Shown here: positions 26,605 through 34,782 of the stretch, piece after piece
How the letters are laid out: each line of letters starts with the position of its first letter
Numbering within the stretch: position 1 is the first letter of the stretch
Assembly (NCBI GenBank): GCA_025359185.1
Contig: JANYHF010000054.1
Coordinates: forward strand, 1 to 36,222
DNA length: 36,222 nt
Direction of reading: 5' to 3'
Source of the DNA: Hyphomicrobiaceae bacterium
GTDB lineage: Bacteria > Pseudomonadota > Alphaproteobacteria > Rhizobiales > Hyphomicrobiaceae
Translations under genes and position numbers: made by a program
The notes under the pieces: generated by a model
The model's input: only the letters and a program-made list of their open reading frames with translations
Database searches by the model: none
What the model was told of the DNA's origin: nothing

Positions 26605-27489
26605 CTACGTCGTGGGCCGCTCGGCAATCGTCAAGCGGGCGGTAGCAGGCTGTCCGGCGCGTTGCAGCTTGAAGTCAACGTTCTGGCCAACCGTGTCAGA
26701 TCCCAAGCGGCGCATCATGTCGCGCATGTTACCTACCGGCTCACTGTTCCAAGCGACGATAATGTCGCCTTGCAGCACACCCGCCGTCCGGCCGGGGCCT
26801 TTGTCATCCACACTGACGACCATAACGCCATGGCGTTTGTCCGTCGTCCCCGGCGCGGGCTCCAGATGCACCGGCTGCAGGCCGAGCCCCAGATAGCCGC
26901 GCGAAATGTGTCCTCGCGCCAAAAGCTGTGCCGCGACCCGCTCGATAGTGACCGCCGGAATCGCGAGGCTGGAATGGCGCGGGCCAGCCGCCACCATGCC
27001 GAGGAGAGCGCCCTCCGCGTTCAAGAGCGCCGCGCCCTCCAGGTGCCGGTCAAAACGCATGTCGAGGCCGATATACTGGTCCACCTTGCCGCCGCGCATA
27101 CTTTGCCACGTGCCGGACACTGATCCAACCATGGCGAGGCTCGCTTGCGGGCCATGCTTGCCACGGCCGACGGCGATGGCGAGCTGGCCGAGGCTGGCGG
27201 GTCCGGCATGGGCGGCGATGGCTGCGGTTGCGCCCTCGCAGCGCAACAGGGCGACGTCCGTGGAGGCATCGCGGCCAACAAGTGTTGCCTCGGCGCGGCT
27301 GCCATCGGCCAAGGTTACCGCGATGCCCTCTTCAGTTTCAATCGCTTCGTCGGCGGTCACGATCAGGCCCGTCCTCCAAACAAATCCGCTGGAGGCTGGA
27401 CCGCGCCGCGCATGGACGCTGACAGCGCTGGCGCAGGCTGAGGAGGCGACGCGGCCGATCTCAGTGGAAAGGCCTGAAAGGTCTGACAT
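26605..27489 (-). CDS. HtrA-like protein with degenerate protease site and PDZ domain
   Basis: A 294-residue protein shaped like the trypsin-plus-PDZ family of HtrA/DegP proteins. The beta-barrel half runs to ~165 and the PDZ domain (RGYLGLGLQPVHL through GVLQGDIIVAWNSEPV) from about 195 to 285. The catalytic triad is lost: the TNxHV histidine is glutamate E48 (VTADEAI) and the GNSGG serine is glutamate E151 (HLEGAAL). Only an aspartate, D78 in TDVALL, remains. No signal peptide or transmembrane segment is visible, so it is probably cytosolic. I infer a binding rather than cutting role. The ATG at 27489 avoids an upstream non-homologous extension. Confidence 0.82.
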   Translation of the reverse strand: MSDLSGLSTEIGRVASSACASAVSVHARRGPASSGFVWRTGLIVTADEAIETEEGIAVTLADGSRAEATLVGRDASTDVALLRCEGATAAIAAHAGPASLGQLAIAVGRGKHGPQASLAMVGSVSGTWQSMRGGKVDQYIGLDMRFDRHLEGAALLNAEGALLGMVAAGPRHSSLAIPAVTIERVAAQLLARGHISRGYLGLGLQPVHLEPAPGTTDKRHGVMVVSVDDKGPGRTAGVLQGDIIVAWNSEPVGNMRDMMRRLGSDTVGQNVDFKLQRAGQPATARLTIAERPTT

Positions 27490-27566
27490 TTGGGCTCCTC
27501 GTCTTGGGTGCTGTCTGTTGCCCAAGATGTCGCCTATCGCGGCCGTTCTCACCACTGGCTTGGTGG

Positions 27567-28511
27567 CTAGCCCTGGCGGACCGCCGCCACATGAGCGTCA
27601 AACCCGCGATCCGCAACGATGGCTTTGCAGCGCTCGAAGCGCCGGTTGGCATAGGCGCCAAAATCGTCTGCGGTGTTCTTATTGGCGTCCTGGATCAGAC
27701 CCCAAAGGGTCCATAAGAGATCGCAAAGGACCTTATAGATGACGATTCGTCCGCGCTCGGACGGCTTGGGCTCGCCGCCGAAGTAGCCTGCCAGCATCTC
27801 CTGCTCTTCCTTGGCCGAAAACCCGCATTCGACGGCGGCATCGCCGAGGTCCCACAAGGGATCGCCCATGCCGGAATACTCCCAATCCACCAGCCACATC
27901 CGGCTCCCGGTATCGAGGATGTTTTCAGGCAGCAGATCGCAATGGCAGGCCGTCAGCGGCACGGGATGGGCGCTCAGCACATGCTGCCAATCCTCGGCCC
28001 GCTCCAGCATATCCGTGAGTCCCGGTGGCAATTGGCCAGGGTGATCGGCCAGCACACGCACATACTCATCGATCATGCCGAACAGATCAAAGCGGAAATC
28101 GAACTTGGCACCGCTGGTATGCAGACGGCGCAAGGTTTCGCCGGTCCGCCGCGCGGCGCCTGGCACCGAGCGGAAGAGCTTGGTGCTCATCGGCGCTGCC
28201 CGCGTATGTTCGGTGACCATCAGCCCCGAGACCGGATCGGCGACAACGACGGCCGGGCTGACGCCGACGCGGGCAGCCTCGCGAACGGCCACGGCTTCCA
28301 CGCGCCGGTCGATATAGTCCGATGTTCCCTGACCGGGCACGCGCAACACATAGCTCTCGCCGTTGCAATCGACCTTGAAGACTGTATTGGTCAGCCCGCC
28401 CAGGCGCGTGATGGCCAGATCCTCCGGCCGTTCGGAGCGGAAAAACTCCAGCCGGCTGATAGCCGCGCGGGCCAGCGCTGTATCGTCGCCCATGGTCTGC
28501 CTCGTGCTCAT
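27567..28511 (-). CDS. Choline kinase-like phosphotransferase
   Basis: A 314-residue kinase of the aminoglycoside phosphotransferase/choline kinase superfamily. It has the nucleotide-binding loop LTNTVFKV, the catalytic loop CHCDLLPENIL and the Mg-binding VDWEYSGMGDPLWDLGD. All core residues of the HxDxxxxN and DxD-type motifs are present. Choline or ethanolamine kinase is the closest functional guess by motif, but many members are uncharacterised. The ATG at 28511 starts the family segment MSTRQTMGDDTAL; the frame extends upstream only through non-homologous sequence. It lies downstream of the small membrane gene and beside genes of methylated-amine metabolism. Confidence 0.82.
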   Translation of the reverse strand: MSTRQTMGDDTALARAAISRLEFFRSERPEDLAITRLGGLTNTVFKVDCNGESYVLRVPGQGTSDYIDRRVEAVAVREAARVGVSPAVVVADPVSGLMVTEHTRAAPMSTKLFRSVPGAARRTGETLRRLHTSGAKFDFRFDLFGMIDEYVRVLADHPGQLPPGLTDMLERAEDWQHVLSAHPVPLTACHCDLLPENILDTGSRMWLVDWEYSGMGDPLWDLGDAAVECGFSAKEEQEMLAGYFGGEPKPSERGRIVIYKVLCDLLWTLWGLIQDANKNTADDFGAYANRRFERCKAIVADRGFDAHVAAVRQG

Positions 28512-28600
28512 GCGGGTGCCCTGCGGCGGTTGTTCCGTTGAGCTTATTGCAGATTCTCGGCCGCGTTGCATGTGCTGGGTAACCCTCCCCTCGCTGCGCC

Positions 28601-28897
28601 TCAAAACTTCAGCGACTTGGAGTTGCGTTGCACCATCCATGCAATCAGCTCCGCGACGACCCACAGCAGCCCAGCGACGGCAGCGGCGGGCAGCCCAGCG
28701 ATACCGAACACGCCGACCGAGTCCATATAAAACAGCAGATCGTGGATGTCGTAGCCCTGCACCAGACAATGCCCAAGGCCGACATCTACAATCTGGCAGC
28801 CCGCATAGCGCGACACACTATCGGCCATGAGAGCGCTGAGGATCGGCGACAGACAGATCAAAATGACGATGATGAAGAGCCAGCGAAGTGCTCGCAT
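28601..28897 (-). CDS. Small membrane protein, unknown function
   Basis: A 98-residue protein with two membrane segments: the first directly after MRALRWLF (residues ~5-25) and the second near 63-83 (VFGIAGLPAAAVAGLLWVV). Between them lies a short loop with two cysteines (AGCQIVDVGLGHCLVQGYDIHDLLFYMD) that could form a periplasmic disulfide. I do not recognise the family. GAGGAGA lies eight bases before the ATG at 28897, strong support for this start and for expression; the longer in-frame start at 28924 lacks such a site. It lies between the phosphotransferase and the amine-oxidase genes. Confidence 0.6.
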   Translation of the reverse strand: MRALRWLFIIVILICLSPILSALMADSVSRYAGCQIVDVGLGHCLVQGYDIHDLLFYMDSVGVFGIAGLPAAAVAGLLWVVAELIAWMVQRNSKSLKF

Positions 28898-28939
28898 CGC
28901 AAAGTCTCCTCGAACCGATGACAAGACCTCAACGTTAGC

Positions 28940-30253
28940 TCAGCTGATTGCCGGTGTCAGCGTTTCGGGCAACCAAAGCACGTCGGGCTCTACCGCAACC
29001 TGCCCAAGATACTGAGCCGCCTTGTGCGCGGTTTGCACGCCGCTGATGTGAGCGCCGTGACACGTGGAGTAGAAATTCAGTGTCATGGCCTCTCCGGCCA
29101 GGAAGAGGGGCGCCATTTCCGCCTCGATCAACGCCGGACGGGCGGCGGCACGGCCCGCTTTGGCGTATGAGTAAGCGCCCAGCACATGGGGATCCGCCGT
29201 CCAGCGTGTGACCTTGGCGCGGCCGATGTTGCGCCGGATGGCGCTGCCATAGACGCTGGCCAGCACCTCGCCTAGTGCCGCGCCCGCGTCGGCATCAGTC
29301 AACGCGCTCATGCGCTGCGCGTGTTCGCCGGAAAGATAGGAGGTCACGATAGGACGCCCGGCCGGCCGCACTTGCAGGCTGAAGATATCGCCGCCCAGCC
29401 GGGCGATGACCTTGCCATCTGTGATGCCCGGCAGCGGATCGCCGGTGAGTTCAACAGCAATCTTCTCGCAACTGCCGCAAGGCAGATCCGCGATGGCTGA
29501 ATGCACGGCGCTAGGCAGGCCCGGTTCCAGTTTGATCCGGCCTGCCGCCAACACCGACGTAGAGACGGTGAGTATGACGGCGCGCGGCCGCAGTGTGCCC
29601 TGGGGCGTAGCGATGGCAAACCCGCCGGGCGCGGCCGTCACGGATTTGACCGGACATCCGGTTCGGATCGGCAATCGGGCCGCCATCCTTTCGATCAACC
29701 GTCCGTAGCCGCCCGAAACGGAATAATCGTTGTCGCCTCCGTCGTAACGCGCTCCGTCCACAGCTGAGATATCTTCGGCAGGGCCGGAGCCAATAGCCTC
29801 AAAGACAAAGCGCGCGAAATCTCCATAGGGCGGTGCCAGTTTTGCAGCCGCTGCTTGCGAAATATCCCGCCCGCTGCCGCCCGCTGCGTGCGCTGCAGAC
29901 AGGGCCGCATCCACAGCCTGTGCGATGGCCTCCCGTTGCTCGGCTGGCATTGGCCGTCCGTCGTCGTAATAGTCCCGCCACCAGTCTTCGGCCTTGGGGA
30001 CGTAGGCATGGCCGAGCCTGTCGGCGATCATCCGCAATGGGTTCTTTTCGGCCGCATGGAACCAGTGGCAGCCCTGGTCCCAGAGATGCCCGATGGAGGT
30101 ATCGTCCGAATACGCCCGCCCGCCAATCCGGTCTTTGGCTTCGAGGATGACAAACGGAATGCCCAGCCGCGTCAGTGTCAGCCCAGCGCCGATGCCGGCC
30201 GCACCTACGCCGATGATGACAATGTCGGGGGAGGTGGGGAGGTTTGCTGGCAA
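28940..30253 (-). CDS. FAD-dependent amine oxidase-like protein
   Basis: A flavoprotein of the monoamine oxidase/polyamine oxidase family. The FAD motif GVGAAGIGAG and the following LEAKDRIGGRAYSDD are near the N-terminus and the C-terminal FAD-binding segment LFLAGEAMTLNFYSTCHGAHISGVQTAHKAA is intact. It oxidises an amine, possibly a methylated or polyamine substrate, to an aldehyde or imine with H2O2; the substrate is unknown. I placed the start at TTG 30253 with GGAG ten bases upstream, just before the first beta strand. A GTG at 30337 would add 28 residues and abuts the IS630 end. The insertion may have displaced the native promoter. Confidence 0.8.
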   Translation of the reverse strand: MPANLPTSPDIVIIGVGAAGIGAGLTLTRLGIPFVILEAKDRIGGRAYSDDTSIGHLWDQGCHWFHAAEKNPLRMIADRLGHAYVPKAEDWWRDYYDDGRPMPAEQREAIAQAVDAALSAAHAAGGSGRDISQAAAAKLAPPYGDFARFVFEAIGSGPAEDISAVDGARYDGGDNDYSVSGGYGRLIERMAARLPIRTGCPVKSVTAAPGGFAIATPQGTLRPRAVILTVSTSVLAAGRIKLEPGLPSAVHSAIADLPCGSCEKIAVELTGDPLPGITDGKVIARLGGDIFSLQVRPAGRPIVTSYLSGEHAQRMSALTDADAGAALGEVLASVYGSAIRRNIGRAKVTRWTADPHVLGAYSYAKAGRAAARPALIEAEMAPLFLAGEAMTLNFYSTCHGAHISGVQTAHKAAQYLGQVAVEPDVLWLPETLTPAIS

Positions 30254-30440
30254 AAACTGGCGGCTCCAAGTTACGGTGAGTGAGACAAGCGACCCTAAAC
30301 GCTTTGGCGGACTGGCCGCAACAAACGACCGGCACACTAGAGCATTTTCCGACCGATGTGAATCGCATCTGCCACAGGGGGGTTCCCTTGAGCGCGCAAA
30401 TCAGATTCGAGTCTTCTGTCACTCGTGACGGGGGACCTCA

Positions 30441-30818
30441 ATGGCCAAAGGATATTCGATGGATCTGCGCCAGCGCGTGATCGCGATGGTGGAAGATGGC
30501 GATAGCGCGCGCGAAGCGGCCCGTGTGCTGAAGATCGGGGCGTCGACTGCCATCAGGTATGTCGAGCGTTTCGTGTCGACTGGCAGCGTCGCGGCCAAGC
30601 CGGGGACGGGTCACACCTACTCTCCGTTGGAAGCTCATAAGGACTGGCTGATCGATCTGGTCAAAACCGAACCCGATCTGACCTTGCACGAAATCCAGGC
30701 CCGGCTTGTCGAGGCCAAGGCCCATAAGGCCGGCATCGGCTCGATCTGGCGCTTCTTTGACCGCCACAAGTTCACCGTTAAAAAAAAGTCTGCACGCGGC
30801 AGAGCAGGATCGTCCTGA
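30441..30818 (+). CDS. IS630 transposase, N-terminal frame (orfA)
   Basis: A 125-residue product starting [20 protein letters not shown], a helix-turn-helix domain ([23 protein letters not shown]) and a second helical module, the DNA-end-binding part of an IS630 transposase. It reaches the A8 run at 30780-30787 and then diverges into a short out-of-frame tail (ARGRAGSS) before its stop. A +1 shift, or loss of one A in the transcript, would read on into the DDE frame. Confidence 0.88.
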   Translation: MAKGYSMDLRQRVIAMVEDGDSAREAARVLKIGASTAIRYVERFVSTGSVAAKPGTGHTYSPLEAHKDWLIDLVKTEPDLTLHEIQARLVEAKAHKAGIGSIWRFFDRHKFTVKKKSARGRAGSS

Positions 30819-31392
30819 TGTGGCGGCTGCGCGTGCCAAGCTGGCCGCCGAGCAGCCGAAGCTGAAGCCTGGCCGCCTCGTCTTCATCGACGAGACATCC
30901 GTCAACACCAAGATGACAAGGCTCTACGGGCGTGCCCCCGTTGGTGAACGCCTGGTGGCCAAGGTTCCGCACGGCCATTGGAAAACGCTGACGCTCGTCT
31001 CGGCACTGCGTGCCGGCGGGCTGACGGCGCCGTATGTGATCGACGGGGCCATGGATGGTCCGGCCTTCCTGGCCTATGTCGAACAGGTGCTGGTGCCGAC
31101 GCTGGGCAAGGCCGACATCGTCTTCATGGATAATCTGCGCACCCACAAGGTTGGTGGGGTGCGCGAAGCGATCGAGGCGGCGGGCGCTAGCTTGCGCTTC
31201 ACGCCGGCCTATTCTCCCGATTTCAATCCGATAGAGCAGGCCTATTCGAAACTGAAAGCGGGCTTGCGCAAAGGCGCCGCTCGCACTGTCGAAGCGCTGA
31301 CGACGCTCATCGGCTCGCTCGTAGCGGCGATTGACCCGGACGAATGCGCCAACTATATCCGCGAGGCCGGATACGGCGTAAAATCGGGATGA
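30706..31392 (+). CDS. IS630 transposase, DDE catalytic frame (orfB)
   Basis: The catalytic half of the IS630 transposase. The genuine homology begins at the A8 run near 30780, and the first ~25 residues are just the alternate frame of orfA. The DDE/DDD triad lies in [24 protein letters not shown] and the final [19 protein letters not shown]. The protein is complete at its C-terminus (stop at 31390-31392). Production needs a frame change at the A8 run, as in other two-frame IS630 elements. Confidence 0.85.
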   Translation: MSRPRPIRPASARSGASLTATSSPLKKSLHAAEQDRPDVAAARAKLAAEQPKLKPGRLVFIDETSVNTKMTRLYGRAPVGERLVAKVPHGHWKTLTLVSALRAGGLTAPYVIDGAMDGPAFLAYVEQVLVPTLGKADIVFMDNLRTHKVGGVREAIEAAGASLRFTPAYSPDFNPIEQAYSKLKAGLRKGAARTVEALTTLIGSLVAAIDPDECANYIREAGYGVKSG

Positions 31393-31638
31393 CCCAGTAG
31401 GGATGGAAAATGCTCTAGCACTCAACGATGTGAGCTTTTCAGTAATGCCCGGCCTACTGACCGAGACGGCGGCGGAGTGGCGGGACTGGAGTGCTAATAG
31501 CTCTTTTCTTACCTGAAACAGTTGATAAGGTAGCCATGTTGAAAAAAGGTGCCGCAATGGCCCCGCTAGCTTCAGGAGAACGCACTCCGGTCGCTGATTG
31601 ATGGGCCGCTCAAGACAGAACATTTCCGGAATGAGACT

Positions 31639-32787
31639 CTAACCGGCCAGCTCTGCAGCCGAGCGGTAGTTGCGCAATACCAACGGCGCATCCGCCGCCG
31701 CAGGATCGCGCAACGCAAATGTCTGCATGCGATCGTGCAATGGCGACTTGCCGCAAGCCGGATCGGCGGCAGCGGCGTCACCTGCGATCATCATCGCCTG
31801 GCAGCGGCAGCCTCCCCAGTCGACCTCTTTCAACTCACAGCTCTGGCAAGGTTCCTTCATCCAGGCCGTGCCGCGATACTGCTGGAACGCTTGGCCATTG
31901 AGCCAGATGTCGCGCAAACGGCGTGTGCGGACATTATCAAAAACCAGCCCCGGAATGCTTTCGGCCGCATGACAAGGCAGCACCTTGCCGGACGGCGTCA
32001 CATTCATGCTGCCGCGGCCCCAGCCCCCCATGCAGGGCTTGGGACGGTGGGCAAAGTAGTCGGGGGCAACGAAGTCGATCAGCATGCGCCCGGCCAAGCG
32101 CTTGCGTGCGGCGGCAACGACCTCGATCGAACGCATCACTTGTTCGCGCGTCGGCATCAACGCGGCGCGGTTGACCAGCGCCCAGCCGTAATATTGCACA
32201 TGCGCGACCTCGACCCGGCCCGCCCCCAACTGCTCCGCCATCGCAATGATGGCAGCCAGATTATCGACGTTCTGCCGGTGCACCGGCGCGTTGATCGTCA
32301 GGGCAAGGCCGATGTCTTTCACCCAGGTCGCCGCCTCCAGCTTCTTGGCATGGCCGTTCTTGGCGCCCCCCAAACGGTCGGAGTTTGCGGCGTTGGCGTC
32401 CTGCATCGAGATCTGCACATGGTCGAGGCCCAGGTCAGCCAGCGCCGACAGCCGTTCGCGCGTGAGAGTTGCGGCCGACGTGATAAGATTGGTGTAGAGC
32501 CCCGATTTTGACGCCTGCTCGACGATCTGCTCGAGGTCGGGCCGCAGCAACGGCTCGCCGCCGGAGAGATGGAGTTGCAGCACGCCCAAATCGGCGGCCT
32601 GCCGCATCACGTCCAGCCAAATCTCTGTGGGAAGATCCGATGCCGTCTTTTCCAGCGCCACCGGATTCGAGCAATACGGACATTGTAGCGGGCAGCGGTG
32701 GGTGAGTTCAGCAAGCAAGCCCACCGGGGCGAGCGCACACACGACATCATTGCTGGGGGCGGCGGTATCGGCCAGGGTCTCAATCAT
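31639..32787 (-). CDS. pqqE: PQQ biosynthesis radical SAM enzyme PqqE
   Basis: Radical SAM enzyme that crosslinks Glu and Tyr of the PqqA peptide, in complex with the chaperone PqqD; the first step of PQQ synthesis. The 382-residue protein has the [4Fe-4S] CxxxCxxC motif (HRCPLQCPYCSN at about 31-42) and SAM-binding SGGEPLL. A C-terminal SPASM domain follows with its cysteine set (CMGGWG, CHAAES, CQSCELKEVDWGGCRCQ). All ligands look intact and the length is normal. Its ATG overlaps the end of a pqqD fragment by four bases. No pqqA, pqqB or pqqC is in the window, so it may be nonfunctional or served by genes elsewhere. Confidence 0.92.
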   Translation of the reverse strand: MIETLADTAAPSNDVVCALAPVGLLAELTHRCPLQCPYCSNPVALEKTASDLPTEIWLDVMRQAADLGVLQLHLSGGEPLLRPDLEQIVEQASKSGLYTNLITSAATLTRERLSALADLGLDHVQISMQDANAANSDRLGGAKNGHAKKLEAATWVKDIGLALTINAPVHRQNVDNLAAIIAMAEQLGAGRVEVAHVQYYGWALVNRAALMPTREQVMRSIEVVAAARKRLAGRMLIDFVAPDYFAHRPKPCMGGWGRGSMNVTPSGKVLPCHAAESIPGLVFDNVRTRRLRDIWLNGQAFQQYRGTAWMKEPCQSCELKEVDWGGCRCQAMMIAGDAAAADPACGKSPLHDRMQTFALRDPAAADAPLVLRNYRSAAELAG

Positions 32788-32876
32788 TCAGTCACCACAC
32801 CCTTGGCTGCGAGATCGCGTAGCAAAATGAGAACCTGATCGAGGATCATGCACTTAATCGCAGCGCCGGTTAGCAT
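32784..32876 (-). pseudogene. pqqD: pqqD remnant (C-terminus only)
   Basis: The 30-residue frame starting MLTGAAIKCM ends in ILDQVLILLRDLAAKGVVTE. From about residue 11 this matches the C-terminus of PqqD, the PqqA-binding chaperone, and its TGA overlaps the pqqE ATG exactly as in intact pqqDE pairs. Full PqqD is ~90 residues; the ligand-binding N-terminal two thirds are missing. Upstream of about 32850 the frame has no PqqD similarity. The break is a recombination junction rather than a frameshift, since nothing further upstream in other frames resembles PqqD. GGAGG lies a few bases before the ATG, so a short peptide may still be made. Confidence 0.65.
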
Positions 32877-33192
32877 AGCCCCTCCGATTGGGTCAGGATT
32901 CACCGGCAACAATCCAAAAAATACCGTCATCCAAAAACAGGTGCAGTAATGAGAGGTTTTTCATCTCAAATTCAATGGTTTAGGGTCAAAAAAATACCGT
33001 CAAGCTTCTCCTGAACCTGACGGTACCGGCGTTTTTGGCTACAGGCAATAGCCGTCGAGACCGTCAGCCCTACCGTCAAAGGGTTCAATCGGTCAGCGAT
33101 AGACAGCGATACTTGGCGAACTAAAATTATTTGGACTCAATGTCTTGCGCTCTACAATCGAACGGATGCGATAGCCTGCGACGGACGTGGGA
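32877..33192. other. Non-coding scar with repeated TACCGTCA motifs
   Basis: 316 bases downstream of guaA and upstream of the pqqD remnant with no gene I can support. TACCGTCA occurs at 32922-32929, 32995-33002 and 33071-33078, and its complement TGACGGTA at 33018-33025. The first two sit in an extended direct repeat CAAAAAATACCGTCA. A tandem CAGCGATA pair lies at 33094-33111 and a GGCTA/TAGCC hairpin at 33037-33052. The layout resembles arm-type sites beside a tyrosine-recombinase attachment site. Confidence 0.5.
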
Positions 33193-34740
33193 TCATTCCC
33201 ACTCGATTGTCCCCGGCGGCTTGCTGGTGACGTCATAGACGACGCGGTTGATGCCCTTGACCTCGTTGATAATGCGGGTCGCGGCGCGGCCCAGCACCTC
33301 GTAGGGGAACGGAAAGAAATCGGCCGTCATGCCATCCGTGGATGTGACCGCCCTGAGCGCGCAGACCTGGTCATAGGTGCGCGCATCCCCCATCACGCCC
33401 ACCGTACGCACCGGCAGCAGCACGGCGAACGCCTGCCAGATCTGATCGTAGAGCCCGGCTTTACGGATTTCATCCAGATAAACCGCATCGGCTTTGCGCA
33501 GGATGTCGAGTTTCTCCGCCGTCACTTCGCCGGGAATGCGGATGGCGAGGCCGGGGCCGGGGAACGGGTGGCGGCCGACAAAACTCTCGGGTAGGCCAAG
33601 TTCGCGGCCAAGTTTGCGCACCTCGTCCTTGAAAAGTTCGCGCAACGGCTCAACCAACTTGAGGTTCATACGTTCTGGCAGCCCGCCCACATTGTGGTGC
33701 GATTTGATCGTCACGGAAGGGCCGCCGGTAAACGACACGCTTTCGATCACGTCGGGATAGAGCGTGCCCTGGGCTAAAAAACCTACGCCGCCGAGCTTCT
33801 TGGCCTCGGCCTCGAACACCTCGATGAACAGCCCACCGATGATCTTACGCTTGACCTCAGGGTCGGTTTTGCCGGCAAGGGCACCCACAAATTTTGTAGC
33901 CGCGTTCACATGCACCAGCGGGATATTGTAGTGGCCGCGGAACAGATCGACGACGTCCTTGGCTTCGTTCTCGCGCATCAGGCCGTGGTCGACGAAAATG
34001 CAGGTCAACTGATCGCCGATGGCTTCATGAATGAGGACTGCCGCCACGGCACTATCCACGCCGCCCGACATGGCGCAGATGACCCGCGCCTTGCCGACCT
34101 GTTTGCGAATTTTCGCGATCTCCGCAGAGCGATATTGCGTCATCGTCCAATCGGGCTTGGCATTGCAAACCCGCAAGACGAAATTGGCCAGCAGCGCCGC
34201 ACCTTTGGGCGTATGCGCCACTTCCGGGTGGAACAGTACGCCGTAGCGCCGCCGCGCCTCGTCGGCGATCGCCGCATTGGGCGCGCTGTCCGAGCGGGCG
34301 ATGACATGGAACCCATCCGGAACGCGGGTGATCTTGTCGCCATGGCTCATCCAAACCGTGTCGCGGTTGCCTTGCGTCCAGACGCCAGCAAACAGCGGGC
34401 TTTCGGCAATAACCTCAATCTCGGCCCGCCCGAACTCCGCCGCGTGCCCGCCTTCGACCGCGCCGCCAAGTTGCGCCACCATGGTCTGGTTGCCATAGCA
34501 GATACCGAGCACTGGGACCGGTGCGTCAAGCACGCAATTGGGCGCGCGCGGCGCGTCGGTCCAATAGACGCTGCTCGGCCCGCCGGAGAGGATCACGCCA
34601 ACCGGTTTCAACAGGTAAAACGCGGCTTCGGCCTTGCTGTAGGAGGCGATCTCGCAATAGACGCCGGCTTCGCGCACCCGCCGGGCGATCAGCTGCGTTA
34701 CCTGGCTGCCGAAGTCGATAATGAGGATGGTGTCTGTCAT
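33193..34740 (-). CDS. guaA: GMP synthase (glutamine-hydrolysing)
   Basis: Converts XMP to GMP with glutamine and ATP; cytosolic. The 515-residue protein has an N-terminal class I glutamine amidotransferase with the catalytic cysteine in VLGICYGNQ, the oxyanion SGGP and the HPE triad histidine. The ATP-pyrophosphatase domain with the SGGVDS P-loop and the dimerisation domain follow, ending [18 protein letters not shown]. Family length and motifs are complete. The 3' end (IEWE stop) is a known target for integration of genomic islands in proteobacteria. Confidence 0.97.
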   Translation of the reverse strand: MTDTILIIDFGSQVTQLIARRVREAGVYCEIASYSKAEAAFYLLKPVGVILSGGPSSVYWTDAPRAPNCVLDAPVPVLGICYGNQTMVAQLGGAVEGGHAAEFGRAEIEVIAESPLFAGVWTQGNRDTVWMSHGDKITRVPDGFHVIARSDSAPNAAIADEARRRYGVLFHPEVAHTPKGAALLANFVLRVCNAKPDWTMTQYRSAEIAKIRKQVGKARVICAMSGGVDSAVAAVLIHEAIGDQLTCIFVDHGLMRENEAKDVVDLFRGHYNIPLVHVNAATKFVGALAGKTDPEVKRKIIGGLFIEVFEAEAKKLGGVGFLAQGTLYPDVIESVSFTGGPSVTIKSHHNVGGLPERMNLKLVEPLRELFKDEVRKLGRELGLPESFVGRHPFPGPGLAIRIPGEVTAEKLDILRKADAVYLDEIRKAGLYDQIWQAFAVLLPVRTVGVMGDARTYDQVCALRAVTSTDGMTADFFPFPYEVLGRAATRIINEVKGINRVVYDVTSKPPGTIEWE

Positions 34741-34782
34741 CGCGTCTGGTTAGTGGATCGCGACGCGGCCCGCAATTGCTGA

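Larger units (their letters stand above)
30340..31415 (+). mobile_element. IS630-family insertion sequence
   Basis: A 1076-bp element bounded by perfect 11-bp inverted ends, GAGCATTTTCC at 30340-30350 and GGAAAATGCTC at 31405-31415. TA dinucleotides flank both ends (30338-30339 and 31416-31417), the target duplication typical of IS630/Tc1-like elements. The two-frame transposase spans almost its whole length. It sits between the amine oxidase start and the end of pqqE. It appears intact at the ends and so possibly mobile. Confidence 0.93.

Noticed and set aside
33910-34782. 290-codon plus-strand frame inside guaA
   Set aside because: Antisense to an unmistakable guaA; composition is that of a GC-rich shadow frame.
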